Source: CAZGRP01 sp964527995 (GTDB lineage Bacteria > Zhuqueibacterota > Zhuqueibacteria > Oceanimicrobiales > CAZGRP01). From it: a DNA stretch of 64,000 nt. Position numbers and translations under genes: made by a program. The stretch is from NCBI GenBank assembly GCA_964527995.1, contig CAZGRP010000011.1, forward strand, positions 24,575 to 88,574, in the 5' to 3' direction. The first letter of the stretch is position 1; every line of letters starts with the position of its first letter. Shown here one piece after another: positions 9,501 to 17,000 of this stretch. The notes under the pieces are model-generated. The model was not told the origin of the DNA and ran no database searches. It saw only the letters and a program-made list of their open reading frames with translations.

Positions 9501-9671
9501 CTGGATCACCACTTGCGGTGGTGCGAATTCGGGAAAAACGCTGTAGCGCGCCTGTTTGAGGCTGTAGAGCCCGTATGCGAGCAGGATGGTGGCTATGGCG
9601 ATGGTCACCCCGCGAAATCGCAATGAGAATCGGACGACGTAGGAGAGAAGACCACCCCGGCCGCGATTCAT
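6555..9671 (-). CDS. Heavy-metal efflux RND transporter permease (CusA/CzcA family)
   Basis: A 1038-residue inner-membrane pump, full length for the HME-RND family. Visible features are the N-terminal transmembrane helix, the family motif FPEFAPPQVVIQTEAPGL near 45, the TM4 proton-relay region IGEVVDDAVIDVENILRRL, and a C-terminal bundle of helices (GIVLLLSIVMAS through LNLVALPTLALRYGL). The metal is not obvious: I do not see the methionine set of the E. coli CusA copper site. The open frame extends much further upstream, but the start is set at 9671 because its ATGA overlaps the adaptor's stop by 4 nt and the family sequence begins there (MNRGRGGLLSYVVRF). Confidence 0.95.
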   Translation of the reverse strand: MNRGRGGLLSYVVRFSLRFRGVTIAIATILLAYGLYSLKQARYSVFPEFAPPQVVIQTEAPGLAPEQVEALVTRPIENAINGVPGIESLRSGSIQGLSVITVIFEAGSNIFRDRQVVAERLASLAAQWPQGVHPPVMTPLTTSTSDVMAIGLTSKTRSLMELRTFADWVLKQRLLAVPGVAKVAVYGGQVRQLQIQLDPAQLIRWGLDIRDVVAAAQRATGVRGAGFISNANQRIVIQTHGQSITAAELGRVVLLHRNGATVTLADVALVTDAPEPPIGAATIMGRPGVMLVVSAQYGANTLAVTQRIDRALADLRPTFRAEQIDVDPTLFRPANFVRTAIHNVRTSMLFGGILVVVVLTLFLFDLRTAAISCTAIPLSLLGAVTVLQLFGISLNTMTLGGLAIAIGEVVDDAVIDVENILRRLRENSNLPKRRSAFHVVLEASLEVRSAVVYATFAVALVFLPIFTMRGLAGRLFAPLGMAYIAAILVSLLVALTVTPALSLVLLGRPGVEKREPPIVGWLKQRYRRLLEQVDRHPRAILLSVAFLTIVGFATVPFFGGEFLPELREGHFIVHMSAVPGTSLQESLRMGSQVTRELLKLPFVRSVAQRAGRAEKGDDIMGTQDSEIEVDLYPLSGDAAEKAEAEIRRVLARFPGAIFSLKTFLTERVEETLSGYTASVVVNLFGKDLDVLDRKARQVAAVLDGIPGATEVQIQSPPATPQVVVRLRKNDLLRWGFSPLQVLDIVSTAYQGEVVGQVYEGNRVFDVAVILNPRYRRSVPSVAAIPIRNASGTYVQLSRLADVYEATGRYVVLHQGARRVQTITCNVAGRDVASFVAQAKRQISRRVSLPSGYYFEFTGAAEAQTKSKRDLMVHSLLAGLGIVLLLSIVMASYRNLLLVLLNLPFALVGGVLAVFVSGGWMSIGSLVGFVTLFGITLRNSIMMISHFEHLVTIEGMTWGAEAALRGASERLAPILMTALVTALGLLPLAIGSGAPGREIEGPMAQVILGGLITSTSLNLVALPTLALRYGLFKRHTEPA

Positions 9672-10735
9672 TTCGGCCCTCCTTCTTCGCCAACCTGAGT
9701 CTGCTGCCGGAATTCTTCGGAGAGCAGCAGTTGGGCGCCGCAGACCACGATTCGATCGCCGGGAACAACGCCATCCGCCACAAACCAGCCGTCCTCGACC
9801 GGAGTGTCGGTGGAGACCGGGCGCCGCACGAAATGGCCCGACTCGCTTTGAACGTAGACCCAGGGGCTTCCTTGCCACCAGACAACCGCAGAATCGGGGA
9901 TGACGACGCCGGGTCGATAGGAACCTGCAGACAGATAGGACAGGACAGTCATGCCGGGAAGAAGCACGGCTTTTCCGGAGGCCACGAGATAGAAAAAGGT
10001 CGGGTTCTGAAGTCGCGGATCGACCTGTGGGGCCTGGGAGATCAGCGTCGCCAGCACCCGGGCACCTCCGCCGGGGTCGACCAGGCAGGCTTCCGGAGGA
10101 GACGGTATCAACTGGGCTGGTGACACCGCGATCCGAACGACGAGGCGCTCGCCGCTGGCGATCTTCCGAAACGCCGGGGTGTCTCGGATTACCCAGCCGG
10201 CCAGACGCTCGCCCCAGGTGTGGACGCCCGAGCTTTCGATGGCCCGCAGCGCAGCCTCGGCGGCGCGCGTCTGGGCCTGGTCCTGGCGCCAGGCCGATTC
10301 GGCTGCCTGCAGCGCCTTGGCCGAAATGTTCTGGGGGTTCTCGTTGTAGAGCTGCTTCAGGCGTTGGTACTCCTGGCGCGTCGCCTGCAGACGGGCGCGG
10401 GCACTCTCGAGCTTCGAGCGGGCCGAGACGTACCGCTGCCGCAGCTCTGCGAACGCCAGGGGCGAAAGAACTTTGCCGTAGCCCAGGACCGCAGCGCGAC
10501 GTTGGACCCGCCGGAGGGCTGTCAGGCGGAGCCCGATTCGAAGCCGGGTGCTGTCGTCCAGGGCGATGACGATCGCACCATTCTCGGTGGTCACGGTCGA
10601 CCTGGCCTCGATCGGCTGCTCGAGCTGCCTTTCCCGGGCCAGATCGGCTCGGTGGCTGATATAGCCCCAGACGGCCAGCACGCCGATACCGACAAGCAGA
10701 AGCCCACCAGAGATCATTTTCCATCTGACGTTCAT
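9668..10735 (-). CDS. RND efflux periplasmic adaptor (membrane fusion protein)
   Basis: A 355-residue periplasmic adaptor. It has an N-terminal signal/anchor (VRWKMISGGLLLVGIGVLAVWGY), a helical hairpin with coiled-coil character (about residues 95-150), then beta-barrel and membrane-proximal domains with GDRIVVCGAQLLLSEEF near the end. It should bridge the pump at 6555-9671 and the TolC protein encoded just upstream. Gene spacing is 7 nt to the TolC gene and a 4-nt overlap with the pump, so the three are one translation-coupled operon. Confidence 0.93.
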   Translation of the reverse strand: MNVRWKMISGGLLLVGIGVLAVWGYISHRADLARERQLEQPIEARSTVTTENGAIVIALDDSTRLRIGLRLTALRRVQRRAAVLGYGKVLSPLAFAELRQRYVSARSKLESARARLQATRQEYQRLKQLYNENPQNISAKALQAAESAWRQDQAQTRAAEAALRAIESSGVHTWGERLAGWVIRDTPAFRKIASGERLVVRIAVSPAQLIPSPPEACLVDPGGGARVLATLISQAPQVDPRLQNPTFFYLVASGKAVLLPGMTVLSYLSAGSYRPGVVIPDSAVVWWQGSPWVYVQSESGHFVRRPVSTDTPVEDGWFVADGVVPGDRIVVCGAQLLLSEEFRQQTQVGEEGGPK

Positions 10736-10742
10736 GCGATCT

Positions 10743-12146
10743 TCACCTCCGCGGGCGTGGATTCTTTTCCGGAACGGCAGGACCGGGTTCTGTCGGCCTC
10801 AGGGGGCGCTGCACGGCATCCTCGAGCCGGGCGTAGCTGCGTTGCGCCTCGACCAGCGCATCCAGCCTCTGCAGTTCTGCGGAGCCGACCTCGAGCCGAG
10901 CGCTCTGCAGCGAAAGCTGATCTGCCTCACCCACCGCCACCATCTGCTGCATCGCCAGGAGCTGCTGCCGCTCGCTTGCCAGCAATGAGTCAGCCGTGGC
11001 CAGCTTCCGCCGTGCCGCTCGGTAGCCAGCCATGGCCTGATCGATCTCGGCGAGGACGTCCGCCTGCAACGACAGAAAGCGGGCGGCAGCCTCCGTACGC
11101 TGGGCGGCTGCCTCGGCAATCGGCCCCTGATTGCGGTTGAAGATCGGTAGCGTCAGGCCGAGTCGCAGGGCCCATTTTTGATCCCCCTGATCGAACAGAT
11201 AGCCAGGGCCGATGTGGAGATTCGGGTATTGGCGGGAGATCTCCAGCCGCAGGTTGGCCTGGCTTGCCGCATATTCGGCGAGAGCGGCAAGCAGATCAGG
11301 ACGATTCTGCACGGCCTGCCCTCGGATCTGTGGCACGGTCGAGTCGGAGAGGGGCGGCGGTTCCCTGAACAGCCCGAAGGCGATCGAGACGCCGTTCAGG
11401 CTGGTGGACGTCAGGCCGAGGGCGGCGGCGAGCTGCACGCGCGCCTCCGCTGCATCCTTGTCGGCCTGCCGGAGCGATAGCAGGAGTTGGTGGACAGCGA
11501 TGTGCGCCTCGGTGACGTCGGGCCGTGAGACCTGGCCGAACCGCAACCTCTGCTCCAGAAGGGTGACGGTTTCCCGCTGCAGATCGAGCTGGCGCTTCAG
11601 GATGGACTGCTTCCGGCGGGCAGAGAACAGGCGCAGGAGCGTCGCTCGCAGGCGGCTGCGAACATGCCAGGCGGTCGTCGCGATGCGCAGACGTTCGGCC
11701 TCCGAGAGGTCTCGGGCGCGGGCGATGCGGTGGCCGCGGCGGCTGGCGGTCTCCACAGGCACGTCGAGCGCCAGACCGAGGATCCACGGGGAGATGCCGC
11801 GAGCGGCGTTGGTTACGAATTCCGGATCGAGTCCCAGCGTTGGATTGGGGCGTCCGGACGCCGTGACGATGCGAGCCTTGCTGACTTCCCAGTGGGCGCG
11901 GGCTACGTCCAGGTCGGGGTGGTAGTAGAGGGCCGCCAGCATCAGCATCTCGAAGTCCCACCGCCTGCGAGGCCAGGCAGCAAAGCGGCGGTGGAGCTCT
12001 TTTTCCAGGAACTGCCGGAGTGCCTGGCTCTGGAGAGAGCGTTTTTCGAGCTGGGAGAGAGTCTGAGTGGAGGCCAGCGGCTCAGGATGAAAGGCGGCGC
12101 AGGCCGGGATCAGAGCGGCTAGAGCCATAGCGGCAAGCAAGCGCAT
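10743..12146 (-). CDS. TolC-family outer-membrane channel
   Basis: A 467-residue outer-membrane factor with an N-terminal signal (LLAAMALAALIPACAAF; C16 could be lipidated). Two outer-membrane efflux repeats follow, with long helices such as ARDLSEAERLRIATTAW near 150 and LDALVEAQRSYARLEDAV near 435. It is the first gene of the tripartite metal-efflux operon. A CusR-box-like dyad and a TATCTT -10 lie directly upstream, so expression is probably activated by the response regulator at 13658-14335. Confidence 0.93.
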   Translation of the reverse strand: MRLLAAMALAALIPACAAFHPEPLASTQTLSQLEKRSLQSQALRQFLEKELHRRFAAWPRRRWDFEMLMLAALYYHPDLDVARAHWEVSKARIVTASGRPNPTLGLDPEFVTNAARGISPWILGLALDVPVETASRRGHRIARARDLSEAERLRIATTAWHVRSRLRATLLRLFSARRKQSILKRQLDLQRETVTLLEQRLRFGQVSRPDVTEAHIAVHQLLLSLRQADKDAAEARVQLAAALGLTSTSLNGVSIAFGLFREPPPLSDSTVPQIRGQAVQNRPDLLAALAEYAASQANLRLEISRQYPNLHIGPGYLFDQGDQKWALRLGLTLPIFNRNQGPIAEAAAQRTEAAARFLSLQADVLAEIDQAMAGYRAARRKLATADSLLASERQQLLAMQQMVAVGEADQLSLQSARLEVGSAELQRLDALVEAQRSYARLEDAVQRPLRPTEPGPAVPEKNPRPRR

Positions 12147-12175
12147 ACGACAGCCTCAGGTTGGAAGTTAATCCA

Positions 12176-12229
12176 AAGATACAGCGCGCGTGGTGACAGG
12201 AAGATGACGCGGTGATTACAATTCTGTCA
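12176..12229 (-). promoter_or_regulatory. Metal-responsive promoter of the TolC-RND operon with CusR-box-like dyad
   Basis: Read on the plus strand, 12216-12229 is TTACAATTCTGTCA, which matches the CusR palindrome TGACAAnnTTGTCA at 10 of 12 fixed positions. On the minus strand a -10 TATCTT lies at 12176-12181 and the corresponding -35 (TCTTCC) is poor. This arrangement, with an activator site just upstream of a weak -35, is typical of OmpR-type activation. A further TGACA half-site is at 12194-12198. Confidence 0.6.
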
Positions 12230-12243
12230 GGTTGGCGAGGGAC

Positions 12244-13668
12244 TCAGCGGGTGGGGAAATGGAGGGTGACGGTGGTGCCTCGGCCGGGTGTGCTGCTGAT
12301 GGCGACCGAACCGCCGTGCAGTTCCATGATCGACTTGACGATGGCGAGCCCGAGCCCAGTGCCCGCAGGGTTTTGCGACCGGGAGCGGTCGGCTCTGTAG
12401 AAGCGGTCGAAGATGTGCGGGAGGTGTTCAGGGTCGATGCCGGAACCTGTGTCGCGTACGTGTACGTCAACGCTGCCGTCTTCGGTGGCTACCGCAGCCA
12501 GCGTGACCGTGCCACCTGCGGCAGTGAACTGCAGGGCGTTGGACAGTAGGTTGGCCAGCGCCCGGCGGAACAAGAAAGGGTCGGCATCCATTTCGGCGTC
12601 GCCGGTGCAGACCACTCTCACCCCCTGTTCCTCGGCCAGAGCCTCGTGAAAGTCGCGCACCGCCTCCATCTCGTGGCAGGCATTGAGCCGGGTGCGCTCG
12701 ATGCGGGTTTGGGCGTTCTCGGCCCGGGCCAGGAAGAGCAGCCGATCGATCATGCGCGACAGGCGCCCGCACTCTTCCAGGATCGATTCGAGGACGTCGC
12801 GGTATTCATCGGGGCTTCTTTCCCGGGAGAGCCCCACCTCCGCCTCGCCCATCAAGTTGTTGATTGGTGTCCGCAGCTCGTGCGCCAAGTCGGCGGAGAA
12901 TTGGGAAAGTCGCCGGAACGAGTTCTCCAGGCGACTCAGCATGCCGTCAAAAGCGGTGGCGAGCGCGGAAAGCTCATTGGGCCATCCCGGGGCGGCGATG
13001 CGCTCGTGGAGCTGGCTCGAGGTGATGCGTTGCGCCGCCTGGGTGATCTCCGCTAGCGGCTTCATCCCCCTGCGGGCGAGCAGTGCGCCGCCGACTGAAG
13101 CGAAGATGAGCCCCAGAACCAACACGATGGCGACCTTTCGGCCATAGTCGCGAACCAGGCTCTGTTCCGAAGAGATGTCCAAGGCCACCTGAATGAGCCT
13201 CCTGGCCTGCGCATCGCGGCCCAGGTTGGCCCATGCCGACCGCAGCAGAAAGGGGCGGCCAGAGTCGGAGTGCCACACCACAGGGGGCGAGTCCCCGGCC
13301 GGCGTGCGCTGCGGCAACGGGAAAGAGCGAGTGGGCACGGCGGCCGCCATGTCTGGCGTCTCGACCACGGTGGTGAGCGAGGAGTCGAGAACGCGGGCAT
13401 AGTACTTGGTGATCTGCAACCCGGACCCTTCCCAGACGACCTCTTCTTCGAGAGCCTGCGGCTTGTCCGGATGTTGCTGCAGCAGAACGCGGAGAACGTG
13501 GATTTTCTGTGCCAGGAAATCCTCGTCGGCACGTTGCAGATTCGCGCGTAGCACCCAGTAGAGGAAGGCTGTGGCAACGGCCAGCATGCCGAAGGAAGAA
13601 AGAGTGTAGAGCACCGTCAGGCGGCCGGTGATCGACCAGGAGCGTTTCGGGGACATCTTAGTTCTCAC
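12244..13668 (-). CDS. Heavy-metal sensor histidine kinase (CusS-like)
   Basis: A 474-residue membrane kinase. It has TM1 at about 16-40, a periplasmic sensor domain at about 41-175, TM2 at about 178-198 and a HAMP linker. The HisKA box DLAHELRTPIN has phospho-acceptor H263, and a C-terminal HATPase domain carries DTGSGIDPEHLPHIFDRFYR and GTGLGLAIVKSI. The order and length match the heavy-metal sensor kinase family. Its start lies 11 nt inside the response-regulator gene. Together with the efflux operon directly downstream it should sense periplasmic metal. Confidence 0.93.
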   Translation of the reverse strand: MRTKMSPKRSWSITGRLTVLYTLSSFGMLAVATAFLYWVLRANLQRADEDFLAQKIHVLRVLLQQHPDKPQALEEEVVWEGSGLQITKYYARVLDSSLTTVVETPDMAAAVPTRSFPLPQRTPAGDSPPVVWHSDSGRPFLLRSAWANLGRDAQARRLIQVALDISSEQSLVRDYGRKVAIVLVLGLIFASVGGALLARRGMKPLAEITQAAQRITSSQLHERIAAPGWPNELSALATAFDGMLSRLENSFRRLSQFSADLAHELRTPINNLMGEAEVGLSRERSPDEYRDVLESILEECGRLSRMIDRLLFLARAENAQTRIERTRLNACHEMEAVRDFHEALAEEQGVRVVCTGDAEMDADPFLFRRALANLLSNALQFTAAGGTVTLAAVATEDGSVDVHVRDTGSGIDPEHLPHIFDRFYRADRSRSQNPAGTGLGLAIVKSIMELHGGSVAISSTPGRGTTVTLHFPTR

Positions 13669-14335
13669 GGTCTTCCAGGACGTAGCCGACCCCGCGCACG
13701 GTGTGGATCAGCTTCTTGTCGAACGGCTCGTCGACCTTGCGGCGTAGCCGTCGGATCGCCACTTCGACGACGTTGGTATCGCTGTCGAAGTTCATATCCC
13801 ACACCTGCTCGGCGATCAACGTTCTCGGCAACACCTCGCCCTGTCGCCGCGCTAGCAGCGACAGCAAGGAAAACTCCTTCGGTGTCAAATCCAGACGCAC
13901 CCCGGCTCGCCGGGCCCGGTGACGCGGGAGGTCGATCTCCAGGTCGGCGATGCGCAAGATTTCGGGCTGGCGCGTGCGGCCGCGGCGGAGGATGGCCCGA
14001 ACCCGTGCCAGGAGTTCGGAGAAGGCGAACGGCTTCACGAGGTAATCGTCGGCGCCGAGCTCCAGACCGCGCACACGGTCTTCGACAGCATCGCGTGCCG
14101 TTAGAAAGAGCACGGGGGTTTGTTTGCCGCTGCGGCGAATTTCGGTGAGGATGGCCCAGCCGTCACGTCCCGGCAGCATCACGTCCAGAATCAACAGGTC
14201 GTAGTCGTACAGACTGGCCAGCTCGATGCCCTCATCCCCGCGAAGGGCGACGTCCGCCACGAAGCCGGATTCCGACAGCCCCTTTTTCAGGTAGGCAGCG
14301 GTCTTCTTCTCGTCTTCAACGATCAGGATTCGCAT
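13658..14335 (-). CDS. Heavy-metal response regulator (CusR-like, OmpR family)
   Basis: A 225-residue protein with a receiver domain at 1-115, phospho-acceptor D51 in LLILDVMLPGRDGW and acidic pocket VEDEK at 6-10. A winged-helix DNA-binding domain follows, with RAGVRLDLTPKEFSLL and VRGVGYVLEDR at the end. The ATG at 14335 gives the canonical MRILIVEDE start; a longer reading adds 20 residues from inside the DUF72 gene. It most likely binds the dyad at 12216-12229. Confidence 0.93.
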   Translation of the reverse strand: MRILIVEDEKKTAAYLKKGLSESGFVADVALRGDEGIELASLYDYDLLILDVMLPGRDGWAILTEIRRSGKQTPVLFLTARDAVEDRVRGLELGADDYLVKPFAFSELLARVRAILRRGRTRQPEILRIADLEIDLPRHRARRAGVRLDLTPKEFSLLSLLARRQGEVLPRTLIAEQVWDMNFDSDTNVVEVAIRRLRRKVDEPFDKKLIHTVRGVGYVLEDREN

Positions 14336-15329
14336 CTTCGAGGACGTCCTCCAGAATCGCAACGATGTGGCGCGTAATTTCCGGCGCATTGCCACCAGCC
14401 CGGTTGTTCACCGCAATGTAGGTCGGCACGCGCTGGCGCACCCCTTCGCGGGCGATTTCGGCCGCTTCGCGGTACATGCGGGGAAACTCGTCCATGAGCT
14501 TGTCGAACGGGTGATAGCGCTTGTAGGCATCTTCGTACTTCATCCCCAGAGGCGTCAGCAGGCGAACGATGGCGGCATCTGTCGAGGTGAAGCCGCCTGC
14601 CTGCTGCCACTGCTTTCGCAACGGAGGCAGATAAGTCCAATGGGAAAAAACATTGCCGATGCCGTAGCTGCGCAGAAAGTCGAAATAGGCCGAGGTCTTC
14701 AGCCGGTCGGTGCGCTCCTCGATGTGGTATCGACTGTCCTTCGGCACGCGGTCGAAAAAACGCCGGTGCTCGGCGATGTTCTCTTCCGGAGAGGGACAGT
14801 CGGCTTTGCGCTGGTATTCGTGTTCGAAAATGAAGGCGCGCAGCTTTTCCCCGAGCAGGTTGCAAGCCGGCTCATAGAACCGGCGAGTGAAGCGGTCGCT
14901 GTCGTGGTACAGATCGTTGAGCTGGTAGGCCGGTTTTGCGGTTTTCGGATCGCGCAGCCAGCGCTTGCGGGCGGTGATCTCCTGTGGCACCTTGAGCAGC
15001 ACGGCGCCGTCGGCCGGGATGTATTGCTCGTACTGGGCCAGCACGTGGAAGTTGCTGGTGGGCCTTCCGTCTTCGTCTAGAAGAGGACGATAGAAGGTGA
15101 AGTCGATTTCTACGAAGTCGAAATGCTGGAAGAACTCGGCGACGCTGCGGACCTCCATCACTTCTTCGGGCAGAGTTTCCCCAGCCACGGTTTTCGACCG
15201 GCGAGTGGTGCGGTATGGCTGGGTGTAGATCTGGCCGACCCAGCCGGCGTAGCGATCGGACGCGGTGCCGAAGCGGATGTAGGGGTGGAGGTTACGGAAG
15301 CGATACGGGTCGTTTTGGGGTTCGGACAT
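14316..15329 (-). CDS. DUF72 domain-containing protein
   Basis: A 337-residue TIM-barrel-like protein of the DUF72 family, with IRFGTASDRYAGWVGQIY near the N-terminus, FQHFDFVEIDFTFYRPLL near 75, and YIAVNNRAGGNAPEIT near the C-terminus. The biochemical role of DUF72 proteins is unsettled. The ATG at 15329 is chosen because it follows AGAGGTGG by about 5 nt and because a promoter lies just upstream, so the longer frame cannot be translated. Its last 20 nt overlap the response-regulator gene, so DUF72, regulator and kinase form one operon. Confidence 0.88.
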   Translation of the reverse strand: MSEPQNDPYRFRNLHPYIRFGTASDRYAGWVGQIYTQPYRTTRRSKTVAGETLPEEVMEVRSVAEFFQHFDFVEIDFTFYRPLLDEDGRPTSNFHVLAQYEQYIPADGAVLLKVPQEITARKRWLRDPKTAKPAYQLNDLYHDSDRFTRRFYEPACNLLGEKLRAFIFEHEYQRKADCPSPEENIAEHRRFFDRVPKDSRYHIEERTDRLKTSAYFDFLRSYGIGNVFSHWTYLPPLRKQWQQAGGFTSTDAAIVRLLTPLGMKYEDAYKRYHPFDKLMDEFPRMYREAAEIAREGVRQRVPTYIAVNNRAGGNAPEITRHIVAILEDVLEDANPDR

Positions 15330-15375
15330 GGCCCACCTCTTGGGTCGCTGGTGTTGGTGATTGGGTGTCTGGTAA

Positions 15376-15404
15376 ATTCTACCACCTGCGGCGGCAAAAG
15401 TCAA
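15376..15404 (-). promoter_or_regulatory. Promoter of the DUF72-cusR-cusS-like operon
   Basis: On the minus strand TTGACT (15399-15404), a 17-nt spacer and TAGAAT (15376-15381). It drives the DUF72 gene with a leader of about 40 nt and sits back to back with the imuB promoter. Confidence 0.7.
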
Positions 15405-15450
15405 GCGCTTTCATGGAATCAGGATCTGTTGGGTGACTCGGAAAAGATTC

Positions 15451-15479
15451 TTGACAGGGATACAAATGTTCACTATATT
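15451..15479 (+). promoter_or_regulatory. Promoter of the imuB-like gene
   Basis: TTGACA (15451-15456), a 17-nt spacer and TATATT (15474-15479): a near-perfect sigma-70 promoter about 43 nt before the ATG. A small dyad, GATG-GTGTT-CATC, lies just after it (15480-15492), where a repressor could act. I could not match a known LexA box. Confidence 0.75.
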
Positions 15480-15521
15480 GATGGTGTTCATCTGATCCCC
15501 ATTTCGGGAGTTGTCCAGGCC

Positions 15522-16703
15522 ATGGAACGCAACATTGTCCATGTCGAGGTCGCCGAGTTTCCGATCTCGCTGGAAAGACAAATGAATCCGCGCCTGCGGG
15601 CCCGGCCGGTAGCCATTGCCCCGGCGGCGGCACGTGCCCAGATCTATCTGACCTCGAAGGAGGCCCGGGAAGCGGGGATTCGCCGCGGTATGCGCGTCGA
15701 CCAGGCGCGGCGGTTATGCCGCGATCTGGTGGTCGTGCCTCCCAATCCGCGTCTCTACCTGGATGCCACGCGCGAGATGGTGCGCACGCTCGGGCGGTTT
15801 TCGCCGCTGGTGGAGCCGGAGCGTTACGGCCACGCGTACGTCGATGTCAGCGGGGTGACGCACTGGTGGAACGGGTTCAAAGATGTGGCCTATCGCGCCC
15901 AGAAGGAGGTGGGGCAACGCCTGCAGATGACGCCGAGCGTCGGGCTGGGCATCAACAAGCTGGTGAGCCGGGTGGCGGCGCAATTGGTGGAGCCGGATGG
16001 CTTCTCCTGGGTGGCACCGGGTGAAGAGCCGGGGTTTCTGGCCCCTCTGCGGGTGTCATATTTGCCGGTGGTGCGACGCCTGGAGCGCGAGCGCTTGTGG
16101 GAACTCAACCTGGTTCACATCGCTCAGGTGCAGGCTCTTTCACCGGAGCTGCTGCTGTTGCCGTTCGGCCGCCGTGGGTTGCTGCTGCACCAGCAGGCCC
16201 ACGGCATCGACCCGCGCCCGGTGCGGCCGCCGGAACGCGAGCCGGAGATTTTTGAGTTCGAGACCCTGGCGGAGGACAGCAACGACCTGGAGCTGCTGAA
16301 TGCCGTTCTGCAGCGGCTGGCTGAGCGAAGTTGCGCCCGGATGCGCAAACGCCGGGCGGCGGCGCGAAAGGTGCAGTTGAAAATCGTTTACTCGGACTAC
16401 CGCGAGGCGAAAGGGCAGAAAACGTTCCGGGCCGGCGTCAATCAGGCTTACGAGGTGCTGCCAGTACTCAAAGCGTTGTTCGGCAAGCTGCTGGCCCGGC
16501 GCACGCGCGTCCGCCGGATCGAGCTGCTCTGGCAGCGCCTGGTGCCGTCGTCGCGGCAATTGTCGCTTTTCGATCCTGCCGTGGATTTGCGCCGTCACCG
16601 GGTGGAGCGGGCCATTGATCGCATCCGCGAGCGCTTCGGTGAGTCGGTGGTGGGATTCGGCGCCGGATTCAACACCGAAAGTACGCAAGGCACTGGGGGA
16701 TAG
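15522..16703 (+). CDS. imuB: ImuB-like Y-family DNA polymerase pseudo-enzyme
   Basis: A 393-residue protein with the Y-family layout: N-terminal palm start HVEVAEFPISLE, fingers, LGINKLVSRVAAQ in the thumb entry, then a little-finger-like domain. The catalytic acids are missing. The SIDE segment reads RYGH, so the paired D-E is G103-H104, and the first catalytic D is E9. That is the pattern of ImuB, which acts as a scaffold rather than a polymerase. A textbook beta-clamp motif, QLSLF, lies at 346-350. The DnaE2-type polymerase lies downstream, so a translesion mutasome is inferred. No imuA is seen. Confidence 0.8.
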   Translation: MERNIVHVEVAEFPISLERQMNPRLRARPVAIAPAAARAQIYLTSKEAREAGIRRGMRVDQARRLCRDLVVVPPNPRLYLDATREMVRTLGRFSPLVEPERYGHAYVDVSGVTHWWNGFKDVAYRAQKEVGQRLQMTPSVGLGINKLVSRVAAQLVEPDGFSWVAPGEEPGFLAPLRVSYLPVVRRLERERLWELNLVHIAQVQALSPELLLLPFGRRGLLLHQQAHGIDPRPVRPPEREPEIFEFETLAEDSNDLELLNAVLQRLAERSCARMRKRRAAARKVQLKIVYSDYREAKGQKTFRAGVNQAYEVLPVLKALFGKLLARRTRVRRIELLWQRLVPSSRQLSLFDPAVDLRRHRVERAIDRIRERFGESVVGFGAGFNTESTQGTGG

Positions 16704-17000
16704 GGGATGGAAGAGGGGGATGAGAATGCAAAATGCAAAATGCAAAATGGAGGAGGTGGGAGACGATTGCACACTGGCCACTGCCGTTGGCCCGGAGAGG
16801 CAGAGTGGCCTGGTGCCGGGCCAACGGACGACTGCGGCCAACGGGTTTCGGATTGCGGGACCACGCGGGCGGGGGGTCCGACTGTTTTCGCTCAATTAGC
16901 GAAAGCGTGTCACTCCGAAGTCCGGCGCAGCCGGACGAGGAGTCTCTGGCGTTCGGGTTGGCAGCGAGTGAAGTTCTAGCCGACCACGAAGTTTTGCGGA
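16704..17000 (+). repeat. Repeat-rich spacer between imuB and dnaE2
   Basis: No gene is visible in this 297-bp spacer. It holds a tandem heptamer ATGCAAA (3.3 copies, 16726-16748). It also holds a perfect 12-bp inverted repeat CCGTTGGCCCGG (16784-16795)/CCGGGCCAACGG (16816-16827) with a 20-nt loop, and a perfect 7-bp hairpin GTCCGGC-GCA-GCCGGAC at 16920-16936. The last sits in a phrase resembling widespread intergenic repeats. These look like insertions of small dispersed elements. Confidence 0.7.

Noticed and set aside
9672..10724. N-terminal extension of the RND pump frame through the adaptor gene
   Set aside because: It overlaps the adaptor in another frame and has no RND similarity; family sequence begins at 9671.
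15457..15492. Possible LexA/SOS box near the imuB promoter
   Set aside because: GTTC half-sites at 15468 and 15486 do not fit GAAC-N4-GTTC, GTTC-N7-GTTC or CTGT-N8-ACAG spacing.
16726..16748. Tandem heptamer as a CRISPR or phase-variation tract
   Set aside because: Only 3.3 copies, outside any coding frame and without spacers.
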